In this document: one piece after another, positions 1 through 11,844 of the stretch
How positions within the stretch are numbered: the stretch's first letter is position 1
Layout: the number at the start of each line of letters is the position of its first letter
From: Pohlia nutans
Lineage: Eukaryota > Streptophyta > Bryopsida > Bryales > Mniaceae
Reading direction: 5' to 3'
Assembly: GCA_022496805.1 (NCBI GenBank)
Contig: CM040091.1
Location: 10,034,336-10,098,335, forward strand
Length of the DNA stretch: 64,000 bases
Made by a program: the position numbers and the translations under genes
The notes under the pieces: generated by a model
Database searches by the model: none
What the model was told of the DNA's origin: nothing
The model's input: only the letters and a program-made list of their open reading frames with translations

Positions 1-879
1 AATTCTATACAAGTTGTAGATTTCAAAGAGTCCCAGTATGGCGGAAATTCCCAATTAAATGAATATGGCAATTTAAGAATGTAATGTAATTCAAGAGTAC
101 TAGCAGCCAACTTGAAATGCTTACAAAGTAAATGATAGACCAAAAAAAAAAAAAAAAACATGTACAAGAAAATACGACCGCCTGACTGGGCTGACAACAT
201 GCACTTCGGCTGCTCAGTCTACATTTACGGCTGCATCTCATCGATTAGGACTCCATAATTTTACCGGCTTTCAAATATGACAGAGTCACGATCGATCACT
301 CACATCAATTAGTACCGGCCAGCTAGCTAGCACCCCTAGATTGATCAGGCGAGCTAGATATTTCGAGCTAGATATATTTCTAGCTATAAAACTGTAACTA
401 TTATTTCTTACCGCCAGGGTTGTGCTATTGTCCAATTTCAAATTCTGCACACGCCGAAGATAGTTCTAGTGTAGAGCTTGTCTAAGTTAAGATCAATGTT
501 TTGGCGACCACTCTACCTTATATCTCTCAACATGTGGCTGGAACTCTATATTCAGTTTACCCTGAAGTCTTACAACGAATTTAAAGTATTACACGTGTGC
601 ACTCTACCTTGTTACTGAAATTTGCATATATAATTAGGTCTCACATGTCCATACAATATGAGTTTCAGTACAGCTTTACAAGTGAGAAATCTTAGCTCAT
701 TACAGTCTGCCAAAATAGAGTCTTACTGATCAAAGCATCTTCAGCTTTATCTGGTCACAACAGTGACAATGGTGATTGTGAAACCCCTGCTCTATGAACA
801 TAATTTAAAAGCTGACATAAGAAGATATATACACCAGTGCCAAATTATCACCAGCATTGTCCCTCTTGAGGCGAAGACA
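1..879. other. intergenic, no gene seen
   Basis: I find no convincing coding exon, RNA gene or recognisable transposon here. A GCTAGCTAGC palindrome and related GAGCTAGATAT repeats lie near 305-390, and a poly(A) run near 140-160. It may be downstream flank of a gene outside the window. Confidence 0.4.
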
Positions 880-1071
880 CACTAGTAGCAGAACTGTCAT
901 TTTTCATTCCCCACTTTATGGAAACAATGAACAGTGAAGGAATATTATGTCTAGTTTTTTGTCTTCTTGTGACCAAAACCACTCACCAGCATCGACGCAA
1001 CCCATGTGCTCGCGCGGTTTCATTCCTTTTTCATTTATAGTAAGTGAAAAACGACACATTTCCTACTAGCG
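880..1071. mobile_element. CACTA-type MITE, 192 bp
   Basis: Non-autonomous inverted-repeat element beginning CACTAGTAG and ending CTACTAGCG, with subterminal sequence resembling its inverse. It is flanked by a 3-bp direct repeat ACA (877-879 and 1072-1074), the target size expected of CACTA/EnSpm (CMC) transposons. Related copies lie at 32893-33067 (LEA intron), 33806-34793 (interrupted) and 42008-42198. It has no coding capacity. Confidence 0.8.
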
Positions 1072-1719
1072 ACAGCTTAATGTGTGCATGTCATTAGATG
1101 TGAATCATCAGCACGGACCTGATTGACTAGGCTCATATGTACGTGGGAGATCCAAATGTGCAACAGAGTGCCCTGTATCCCTGTTTCTTAGAAGAACAAT
1201 GGTTACAACTAAATGCTTCTTGTTTGAAAGAAGAAAGTGATTTTTCATACACAAAGCTTTAGCAAATTGTCTATTTGACTAAAATAGTGTCAAACCTTCA
1301 TAAGCATGGAAAATTGTCATACTAATGTAGAGGGTCATATTTCCGACTGGGTTGTATTTCCGACCCCTACTGGTTGGGGGATGGGTGTCAGAAACCAACC
1401 AGCATGGTTTTAGATAGTGTCCAAGAGTGTTCTAATTTCGTCCATGCTTGGAAAAATCAAGAGCTTCTGATTGGTGTAGAAGCACTCTATTTTCAGAATC
1501 CAACCTCTCATGAAAACCATGACTCTATGAGCGGTTAATGGTCACTCTAAGCTTTCAAACTTAAAAAATCATAGAAAATTGTAGAAATGCTCAAAAAATG
1601 TTTTTTTTGGGGGGATGCCTTTGCAATAGCTTTGCAAAGCATCCGATAATTATAAAAAAATTCTTTCACAAGTCTAAGTATGCAAACCTGAAATTCAGTC
1701 GGGAATTGGTCCCACTACC
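1072..1719. other. intergenic, no gene seen
   Basis: AT-rich sequence between two transposons. A short repeat of the phrase 'atttccgac' is seen near 1340-1360. Nothing coding is supported. Confidence 0.4.
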
Positions 1720-3282
1720 TTAACCCTTTAGTGCCTAGGGTACTGTAGCTCAGAGCCCTGGATTTCAGTAGATTTTTCCACTGTGGTTGAGACTACCAAA
1801 AATAGAATGAGTTAAATTAGAAAGTAACCGTACAATTCTATTCTCAACTCGAGAGCACATATTTTATCAAAATTTGAGAATCATCCGATGGTGGGATCGG
1901 AAGATTATAGTATGTATTTGAACTGTATAATGCACGCTCAAAAACGAGATTTTGGGGGGTGTGTGACTTCAAAGTTAAATAGAATTTGAGGTAAATTTTC
2001 AAAAATAAAAGCAAAGAAGTTCAGCTATGGGCAATGGCACGATATGGGTTCCAAAAAGGAACGTCTCCCTAAAACACTGTCATTTTGTGACTATTCAACT
2101 TGGGCTAGAAATTACGCATTCTTTATTTACATGAATTTTATGACAAATTCATGAGAAAGTTGTAATGCTCCATCCAAAATACTATTGAGTAGGAAAAATT
2201 GAACAATTTTGATATTCCTTTTCATTCTTTTGTTGTCAAATCCGGAACTGTCTCAATTCCGGATTTGAGGCAAAAGGAACAATCCGGAATACCAACTTAT
2301 AAAGAAATTGTTTGTAAACATGAAAATTAGTTGAAAAAATGTTTGAGCCATATCCGTGTTTAATTTTAACTCTTAATTTGACGTATTACTATATTTCCTT
2401 ATTTATGAGAACTTTCAGAAATCACATATTTTTACACAATTTAAAAGGACTGTGATTTCATAACATCTTCCTCCTAAAACCATATGATATACTTAAATAC
2501 AAACTTAATGAGGTGCATGCCTAATTGTTTTAATAAAAAACCTCATATATGTAGTCCTTTCACTACTATAATGTGGACAGCTGCTGAATATGTTAAATTA
2601 AGAAAAAAATCAATTTTTGAATTTGACCTATGTAGCACATAATTGTGAGGTACCAACATGCCTTCTATAACACCATGTAATTTTTATAATTTTCCAACAT
2701 TTTTTTCATTTCCGGAAGGACATTTTTCTAAAGTCCGGAGAGTCCGGGAAGTGATACCCATACTGTGCTTGTACCCCTATGCCCTATGTCAACACCTCTC
2801 CGTTGCAATCTTTCATATCAAAAATAGACTCACACATAATTATTGTGAGATTTATAAGTGAAAGTGACTTCTCCATGTACGGTTTAGGACAAAATTTTAT
2901 ACGTAGAAAATTGACAGGAGTGGGTACATTAGTCAAGATCGGATTACACACACTAATGGAAGATGAAGAAGAGAACACATTCCAAAAAAATAAAACAAGA
3001 TAACAAACTTCCAAACACAAGAAATACTACACAGTACATATGTTGTATTTGTAAGTATTTACTGTATTTTCAAGTATTTGCAGTATTTTCGCGTTTTGTT
3101 GATAGGTATTTTGATAGTTGTACAATTCCAAATTGAAAATTTCTTTTTCTCGAAGGTGCGTAATGTATGTGGGCAAATCTGAACTTCAAAACTGAAGTTC
3201 CAATTCTTCACGGATTCTCTGCTATTTGCATTTCGGACGTTGTAGTGACCATAATGTGGTCAGCTAGGCACTAAAGGGTTAA
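1720..3282. mobile_element. TTAA-flanked inverted-repeat element, 1563 bp
   Basis: The left end reads TTAACCCTTTAGTGCCTAG and the right end is its exact reverse complement, giving 15-bp terminal inverted repeats plus TTAA on both sides. TTAA duplication with CCC-starting termini is typical of piggyBac transposons, and CCCTTT starts are common in that superfamily (established knowledge). The interior has only short non-specific reading frames and no DDD transposase, so it is non-autonomous. Assignment to piggyBac is inference. Confidence 0.75.
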
Positions 3283-3579
3283 CCTGAGCCTCTTAGCATT
3301 TCTGGCACTCCAGATAAAGTAAGCAATGCCAAACAATTGCTTGATTTAGCAAATATACTTAAATATGTACCCATTCCTCAAAGAACACAACAATATTCAA
3401 AAAGTTCAAGAGGAAGGACTTCCAAGTCACGATCTTGTAAACGATGCATTAGGAAATGAATTGTGAATATGGAAAAAACGGAGTTTTTATTCCAGCCACA
3501 GGGCTCATTATCAATCTTAAGTAACCATCTTTTGCCAATAAGGAGAAATTAAAATAAGACCGTTGATTGAAAAGAATCG

Positions 3580-3646
3580 TGCGGTGAGCGTTACAAGCGA
3601 CCTTCAGATCTTCAGTCTGACGCTCTCCTAACTGAGCTATCCCCGC
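3580..3646 (-). pseudogene. tRNA-Phe(GAA) remnant lacking part of the T arm
   Basis: Read on the minus strand this matches plant tRNA-Phe: acceptor GCGGGGA, D arm with TAGCTCAG, and anticodon arm CAGACTGAAGATCTG with anticodon GAA. The T arm is damaged: about 6 nt, including the GTTCGA B-box core, are missing between the variable loop and the 3' acceptor strand. The transcript could not form a T loop, and the internal Pol III promoter is lost. It lies 47 bp from an intact tRNA-Glu on the same strand. Confidence 0.85.
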
Positions 3647-3693
3647 ATGACACGTGTCTTTCCACAACTTGTGCCTGCTTGACATGTGTCTTT
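3647..3693. repeat. spacer with duplicated tRNA flank
   Basis: The 47-bp spacer between the two tRNAs contains TGACACGTGTCTTTCCACAAC. It is echoed by TGACATGTGTCTTTTCCACAAC, which runs into the 3' end of tRNA-Glu. This suggests that a tRNA 3' end plus its flank was locally duplicated. Confidence 0.55.
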
Positions 3694-3764
3694 TCCACAA
3701 CCGGGGCTCGAACCCGGGTCGCCTGGGTGAAAGCCAGGTATCCTAACCACTAGACTATTATGGA
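3694..3764 (-). tRNA. tRNA-Glu(UUC)
   Basis: A complete cloverleaf can be drawn on the minus strand. The acceptor TCCATAA pairs with TTGTGGA (one T-G). The D arm contains the A box TAGTCTAGTGGTTAGG, the anticodon stem CCTGG/CCAGG encloses loop CTTTCAC with anticodon TTC, and the T arm CCGGG/CCCGG carries the B box GGTTCGAGCCC. It is 71 nt with no intron and no encoded CCA, as expected of a eukaryotic nuclear tRNA. Confidence 0.93.
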
Positions 3765-5840
3765 ATCTGAAAATCCCGGAGTTGTTCTTAGATGTTTGAT
3801 TACGGTAGTTTTGTTTCTATATTTATATAGAGAAACTTCTATATACCCATCGGATTCAGATCCTGACATGGATGCGATTGCTCTTATTATAGCTTCCGTA
3901 TCCTTCTTGGTCAATTCACTCTTTATGACCACCATCACATCCAAGTGTCACAAGTTATTGTTTCCTCGCCCTTGAATCGCTTTAGGCTTACATGGTCGGT
4001 GAATCAATCACAATTATACCCAATTTCAAGAGTGGTAGTTCGTAGCGTGTTTTCCACCATAGAAAATACAAATTTTTTGAAAAAATAACTTCCTAAAATT
4101 TGGGCTTTGCTTTAAATAATTATTTTCTGCTAACCATGATGGATGATTTTTCTTTTAATAATTATTTTTTGCCAACCATGATGGCCGGATACAATATACA
4201 GATACATTAGTTATCGTTATTGTCCATCATTTTTGAATAATGTATCTTTCTTCAAAGAGCTATAGAGGGAGATATTGAGGTACTTGTATATCATAACTCT
4301 CTTACTCTCTTTGAATACTAAGACTTTGAATCATTTACTTTTTCAAGTCCACCTGAATTCAGTAGTAGAGTGTGGATGCACTTAGAGCATCCTAAGTCCT
4401 AGCCTACAAATCGTCTGACACGAAATATTTTGAATGATAAGCATTCTAAAATTGTACTAGGAAAAGGGAAAGCATATTTTGAATGAATAGCATTCTAAAA
4501 TTGTACAGCGGGACACGTCACATTTGGAAAGTGTGCAATTGTGATGGAACTTTATCCTATATTCTAAATAACTGTTAACCCCCTCTAAAAGACACGTCAC
4601 ATTTGAAAAGTGTGCAATTGTGATGGAACTTTATCCTATATTCTAAATAACTGTTAACCCCTTCTAAAAGACCAAGGCTGATTTTCCAAGTTCGGTCAGC
4701 TTAGTATGGAATGAGTATTGATCCTCAATCATTGAGATTTTATGTGGTGATTCTACTCTTTGTAACGAAGATGGGATGGTAATTTGCGTACAAAGATGAT
4801 GTATAAATCAAAAGATACAATCATGCAGAGGTGAAAAACCTAATTGCGGGCGACTCATGAAAATTTTCATACAATGAGCTATGCATCTTAATTTTTGTAA
4901 ATTTTTGTACACAATGAGCTAACGCCCCCATATACACCATATACACAACAGCCAAGTTCATTTCACCAAATCTCATACTAAACTTTGCATTTTGGACATT
5001 TTTCAGAAAGTTTCAAACTTGGGCAACAAGTCAAAAAAAAAGTGCAACCAACTTTGATGCTTATAATCTTACTATTGACGAACCTTGAACGGTTGAAATT
5101 TTTTTAGGTTGCAATGAATTCAAGTTGGTTGAAATATTCTACGGTTGGATTGGTCCAAAAGGTTTTAGATCAAAAACTATTTGTCTTTTTATGAGAAGGG
5201 ATACTTTGGAGTGTTTGGAGAGAAACATAGTTGTGGTCCTTTAGGGGTTAATTGTCATTGGTCCATTAACTATGTATCATCCACGTAGAATGCAATTGAA
5301 TCATTTGAAATTGAAGTATGGACGAAACTTTACTTCGAAGTGTCAATCTAGAATACAAGATTGAAAAGGCCGTTCCTACTTGTGAGTTAGGTTAAAGACA
5401 TTCATTGTACACATGACAACTCAAAAGATAAAATGTAAATGCCTTTACTTCTTGTGAGTTATGGTAGTTTTGTTTGGAAACATGATTCTGAAGTTACCTT
5501 CTTTTGCAAACCCGAGGTTTTCTAAAGAGAGCATTCAATTGATTGATCTCCAATGCAATACGAATAAGAGTAGAATGAGACCTTAACTTTTCAGGAATTC
5601 ACCTGGGATTGGTTGTCATCACCACTGGAACTTAAAGAGGAACTTAAAAAGTAAAAAACGAAAAGCAAAATGAAAATTTCAGAGCAGAAAAGTAAGGCAA
5701 AGGCAAAAAGCTTTCCAAACAAGCCGTAGCTGGGGATTTGGAAATGTATTCGTGGGGGTATAATGACAGTACAAGAATAGCATCTCAGGATCAGACATAG
5801 GACAGTAGGGTTACTGAGAATCATAAACCCCAAGCCTGCT
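3765..5840. other. intergenic, no gene seen apart from short tandem duplications
   Basis: AT-rich sequence with local duplications near 4424-4669 (separate entry). The short reading frames around 3750-3975 overlap the tRNA-Glu gene and are not credible. From 5591 to 5840 it approaches the 3' end of the kinase gene. Confidence 0.4.
4424..4669. repeat. two adjacent tandem duplications
   Basis: A unit of about 34 bp (core TTTTGAATGA and GCATTCTAAAATTGTAC) occurs at about 4424-4457 and 4472-4506. It is followed by a 79-bp unit (GACACGTCACATTTG at its start) duplicated almost perfectly at 4512-4590 and 4591-4669. The high identity of the 79-bp pair implies a recent duplication. Confidence 0.85.
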
Positions 5841-6269
5841 GAAGAATAAACGTCTCAAGTCTCTAGTCTGCTGGCAGTGGTGTCCCATAACTATGCTACA
5901 AAATGTAATTAATGCTAGATGTTGTTACTACAATGGGTGTCCCTGTCCTGTGAGCAAGAAATATGAGTTGAGTGCACTCACCAGTATAGAACCTGAATGA
6001 AGTTCTCAGTGGGGGGACGCTACCAAGTCTGACCTGCAAAATGCTCGAGTTTGTCTATTTGTACACAATGGATGAGCCTGTGAGGGTGCTGACCTGCCAA
6101 TATTACTAATGCCGAAAGGACACCCAGCACAAAAACTCTCCCTATCTTGCCTTCGAAGTGATGATACAGCACACACCAAGACACTGACTGTCTTGGTGGA
6201 GAAGCGGAAGGCATGAAGAAGAAAAACGTGCCTTCCTAAGAAAAACAAGGTTGCTCAGTTCTTTAGAAG
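5841..6269 (-). other. probable 3' UTR and downstream flank of MAP3K epsilon
   Basis: Sequence immediately after the TGA stop. Short overlapping frames here have no family resemblance. I could not identify a clear AATAAA signal on the minus strand. Confidence 0.4.
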
Positions 6270-9200
6270 TCACAGCACCGTGTTGATATGCAGAGCTTTC
6301 AAAAGAGCAGTAGCCACTTGCTTCACAAGCACTTGTCCACCTGATCGCTCGCCGTCCCGTCTTTCTTCGATGAGCTTCTGTAATCTGGCTGGCAAATTGT
6401 GCTCCACTATGAGCTGCTTTGGTCGTGGATGGTGCTCATACACAGCCTGCAAATGAATGACCCAGACTCAGTTTCATGATATAAAACTATAGAAGTTTTA
6501 GGCACCAAGTCCCAGAACATTTCACATCGTGAGCATCACACAGATATGGTCCCTATGTTGCCCTAAAACATCAATATGAGATTCTGAAGGCTCCATCCAT
6601 TTACAGACAGCAATACTAAATCTGAATAGGTAACACTTGAACTATCAGGAATTTTGCCACACAATAGACTACACAATACAAATTAGTATCATATTAGACA
6701 GTAAAGAAATTTTCTTACTAACCCTTATCATTTTGAGTAATAAAAGACGCGCAATTGCCTCTTTGTGATCAAGGCGCCCAACAAGTAGAGGCGTCAAGCC
6801 TGAAACCGCCAAGGCTGTATTCAAGCGAACAGATTTTCTGCAACACACATTTCCAAGCCGCAACCATTTGAGAAACTAGAAAAATTGGTTGATTTACTTG
6901 AACCTGCTAAGAACTTAGAGAAGTGATAGGTGCAAAGATGTTACATACGTGATCATTTTCAGAAACGGATCAAGAATCTGTACGAAAGAGTTTCCGCCAC
7001 AACAACGAAAAAACTCCACCAGCTTCAATAAGGATTCCGGCTTTAGCAGCACAGATTCCACCTTCCGCTGATCATTGTCATGAGCCAGACAAACCGCCAG
7101 AGAGTCTATTGCAGTCACTGCCCAGTCCTTATCATCCAGCAGGCCGAGGTAGATGTCAAGGCCTTTGTAAGCTCTGAGTTGCTCCCTGCCAGTATCAGTT
7201 AACGAGTGAAGTGAAAAACTCATTCGGATAAGTGTAGTCCCAGTATTCACTCCAGACAATTCCAAAGAATTAGTGTAGACCTACCAAGGATTACCTGGTA
7301 TATCGTGACGCATGAGCCATATCACATAGTAGGGATAAGGCATACTGCTTGAGAGAAGAATCGGTCAATATGAAGCGCATCAAATGAGGAATAATGCCAC
7401 TCTCTGCAGCTTGCTCTTGACGACGTTTGTTGATCTTACACAAGTTGTGTAAAGAGCTCAATACCTAGCACATAAAGAGATATTAGAAGTATAAATTATC
7501 AACAGTCACTGGGAGCATGGCTCCTTCAAATCGCAGCACAAAAAACTTGAAAGATATCCATGGACTTGTCTAGAAATTGGTTCCTCTAATCACCATCTTC
7601 TCAGGCTGCAAAATAAGATCCCAGTACTAACCCGAGAAAGAGAGACATTCACCTCATTTTGTAACATGTCCACATACAAACCCTCTTGCTGCTCTAGGAA
7701 AGGCACGAGATGCTTGATTGCATCTGCTCGTTGCAAGGGCTCCAGAGTGTTGGGCTCTACTGAAAGTTGGTTTATGCACCTTAATATCTGACCACAAGAA
7801 AAGCTGGGTTGTCAGTCTATGCAGAAGCTAGCTATCAACTCCAGAATCATAATTTCAAAAGTAAAGAGGCGCTCTAACTAGCATTGAGAATATACATAAA
7901 CTCGCAACAGCAGAAACATCGACATCAAACCAAAGAAAGGAATGGTTTTGCAATCACAAGGCAGACTTGAGTGTAACAACAGCTAAAAAATAAATACAAA
8001 TCGCAGAATGATAATCTTCAAACTGCCTATACACGAACTATGTAGTGTTGAACGGCTAATCATCAATAGAGCACGCATGATTACAGATGTTGAACATACG
8101 GTGTTGTTCAAAGGATTGTGCGATCATACCTTGACAAGAATAGGTGCCTCCAATTTATTCAGCATCTGAAAAAGTCGGATTAAAAGGTGAAGGCTGCACA
8201 TGTGCAACTTCACAACAGCGTCTCCCGCAGAAAACTCTACAAGTAAGTCACACACTTTCGTGGAGTACTCACGTGCCTCATCGGGATTTAGTGTTGATTG
8301 CGTGCGAGCAAGCAGACCAGACGACGTGGTACTCCCAACCCGAGCGTTTGGATAGCCCGATGCTGATAGCGTACTTGATGCTGTTTGCGAAGTAAGAGCT
8401 GACACATTTGTTGAAGGTTCACCCTGCAAATTAACAACCAGACATTGCATTCAAAGGTGTCAGTTCTCTCAACTGGCCCCTTTAAAAATTTGTAAATAAA
8501 TCCCATTCTGGTCATGTAGGTATCCTCAATAACCACTTCCCAATGTACCTAAATCTGACCACTTGTGATCCAACCTACTGACTACTCTTGTGAAATTCAA
8601 ACCAGGCACAACTGACTGAGGTTTCAGAGTCACAATCGTTCATGAATATCTACAGGAAGTCACTAGTCAGCCACAGAAAGAGGAGATAAAACGTGGCATC
8701 TGACTTGGACACTTGTCTAGAGCATAAATTGGATACAGACGTTAAGGGAAGCAGATAGAAACGCAGAAACTCATTACTCAAATACTGAGAAACATACCGC
8801 ATTCCAAAAGCCTTGGATATCAAGTCTCCCAGATGGAGAAGGTGAGAGCCTCGCATTATTCCTACCAGTCTTTGTAGGAGGAAGTCCAACTATATCTTGG
8901 CCAGCATTATCCCTCTCCAAGTCTAGATCAATATCACAAAATTAGATAGTTGGTCCAAAAATAGCTTAAGCGTTGTCATGTAGATACAATCAATTCCAAA
9001 AAGTAAGGAAACGCTAGTAAGTACAATCAGAGCTGGGTGAGCTTGAAAGGATTATCACCTGTAGAATATGAGTCAAAACTTCCATTTCTTCGTGCATGAT
9101 GCAGGAGAGGCAAAGCACTCTCGCTCCTGTCAGAGGGATTTCTTACATGATCAGGCCGTCCAGGAACAGCCCTAGAACCGGAGTCTTTATCCACCAATAA

Positions 9201-11844
9201 ATTGAAGAAGGATGCCTGTAATCGACAATCGACAATAAGATATCTCCAGAACAGAGAATGCAATATTCAACGATTACCAAGTGCGCAATGAGCCAAACTC
9301 AGGTCAACACTGGCATTGCATAGATACCTGGGATGGGGGATCAGGAGGTGCATTTCCGTTGCGATTGACTCCATCAAACAAAGCCCAGGAATCGTCTGCA
9401 GATAGAAGAGGTCGCGTCGAGTCTCCAATTGAGCGCACATCGTCTTCTTTTCCAAACCGGGCGTGGTCCGCTAGCCATGTATTAGTATCCCCATAGTGCA
9501 GAAATGGATTTGTTCCTGCTGCAGGTTGTCTCCAGTTGTCTACTGCAGCAACTTTTGGTTGGTCGCCTGAATGAGCTCGTGCATGCTGCTCTACTTGGCA
9601 GGGCAGGTATCTCAAGTAGTCTGGAAGACCAGTAGACTTATGTGGTTGGCCTGGTTGCAACCTTGACATCTCAATATCAGAAGATCCTGTGGCCTCTGTG
9701 TGAACGGCTCTTGTAACTTTTGAAGCGTCCAATTGTCCAGAGAATGGGCGAAACGTTTCAACAGTGTTTATTCTTGATTGATCTAGAGGACCCGACTGAG
9801 CTTTTGTATTTTGTCTTTCAAGAGGCCCTGTCACATGAATCTTCACTAATGAATACATACATAAAATCATGAAAGAACGTATCAATACAGTAGAACATAA
9901 GAGAATGTCCTCAGAAGTTCAATGGATGAGAGGGAGAGAGATTGCTTAACGTTGAAGATTTTTCTGTAAAAACAAAATACTCCTTCCCGAACCCATTCTA
10001 CTTGTTTCTATGAATTAAAACCTACGATGGATCTCTTGTGTTCATCAAGTAAATAGCAGCACTGCAGACAGAAGGCTTCAGACACAACAAAGTAGATAAT
10101 ACCTGACAGCTTGTTTGCAGGATTCTCTACTGTGGTTGCAGTGGCACTTGCAGCCCCCGCTTGTAGTCCAGCCCTTGCAGCTTCATTGAGATTATGGAGA
10201 GTGTTCACTAGCCGAACCAGCACCCCACTCTTTGCAAATAGGCGGCAGAAGTCATTCTTGGACGTTGACCCTTGTAAATCAAAGACCTGCCACATCCCAT
10301 CAATAGCCATGTGCACCATTTCTCTGCACATTCCCATCAGAACAACACATTGATTTAAAAAACAAACAGAAGTAAAAAGGTCTCAACTGAGAGTTTGAGA
10401 ATTCCTGTCAATGTAATTCCAGGTACTTGGAATACAACTACTATCGTTGGAATACAATAAATACTATCGTTACAAACGTGCTTTAGGCCGGTAGGGCAAC
10501 AATTGAAACCGAAAGGACAAGTGCATCCCTCTGACTAGTGTAGAGGAACGAAAGGTCCACAAAAAATTACTGGTCCCACTCATTTAACGAGGATATAAGA
10601 AGGGTGTCAAAACCCCGATATGAGAAATATCGGTAACATCAAAGAATAAAGGGATACAAGAACGATGTCTGTGATCACAGTACCTATAGTTTGCATAGTC
10701 AGGCTCCAGGAAGCCTACTAACACAGGAAGGCCCCGACAAGCTATAAACATCTGCAAAGTTGTTGCACTGCAATAAAATGATGTAACAAAAGTTAGAATT
10801 TGAATTTTGCAAAAAGTAACAGATATATACTAGGCTAGCAAATGCCGTTTCTTGAAACTACTGGAAGAACAGGATAACGCATGTTATATGGACTAGACAA
10901 GCATAAGGTAATTAACCTAACTACTGCTGCTGGACTATTCTCACCATACTGATTAAATACTCAGGTATCGCGGATTAAATCCTGGAGAAAATGACAAGGA
11001 TGCCAGATGAAAAATAAAGACGCTGTTTAGGAAATAGATATTGACCTGGTTTGACAGAGCTGTCGCACAAAATAGGCAACCTCCATCCGAATGTCTCGGG
11101 AAAACTCTGTACTCGCAAACTTCGTAACCAAAGGTATCTGCAGCAATTGATCTCATGAGTATAAACAATACATAGAATGTGTTCTTACTAAGCATCAGTG
11201 AACATCTAGCTGTAATTCATTTATAAATCACAACGCTGATACTTTCATCCGTTTAAAGACAGGCAATTCAGACAGAATATGTCGAAGGTTATTTGACAAA
11301 GACTTGCCAGGCCAATAAGGCAGGCATTTTCCTGCAGGTCGGAATTGTCTTGTATGACGTGGTTCAATAATCGCAAGACTTGATGTAAGACCTGTTCAAT
11401 TTCAACCATGAGAACATCAGAACACCATCTTGCAGAAGGAAGCAAGTGTAGAAAACATAAAGAATGCACATCTGAGAAATCGTACACTAATGCTTACAGA
11501 TTGCCTGTTTCACACTGAGGATAGTAATATTATTTAGCTCCACAAATGCCAGCAATATGCCTCTAGTGAAGCTTAAAGTTATCACTCACACGACATCTTT
11601 TGAAACTCATTATTGCCACAAGGTCAAAGGACTACAGAAAGAATGACAGCCCCAAGTTCCTTACTCTATTACTGCTAGTCTCAAGCATATCCATCAAAGG
11701 GATGAGACCATGGCGGCTGATGAGACGTGATTTCTGATTTGGAAATTCACGGAGGATGAGGACCAGCCTCTGGCAGGATGAAATCACAAGCTCTTCATGA
11801 TTTTCGAGTTTGACCATCCCCATCAACCTGGTAAATTCAGAGGA
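6270..11844 (-). other. MAP3KE1: C-terminal armadillo-like exons 15-28 of MAP3K epsilon
   Basis: Exons: 11844-11665, 11391-11308, 11137-11046, 10767-10684, 10323-10103, 9827-9328, 9215-9059, 8922-8798, 8423-8130, 7787-7653, 7464-7295, 7185-6949, 6837-6723, 6446-6270. They encode the conserved family tail: [67 protein letters not shown] and [17 protein letters not shown]. Exon 20 (500 bp) encodes a poorly conserved Ser/Pro/Gln-rich linker. The exon 16 donor is GC rather than GT (intron 11307-11138). Confidence 0.92.

Noticed and set aside
3750..3975. Opposing frames of 64 and 71 codons
   Set aside because: They overlap the tRNA-Glu gene or begin inside it, and show no recognisable domain.
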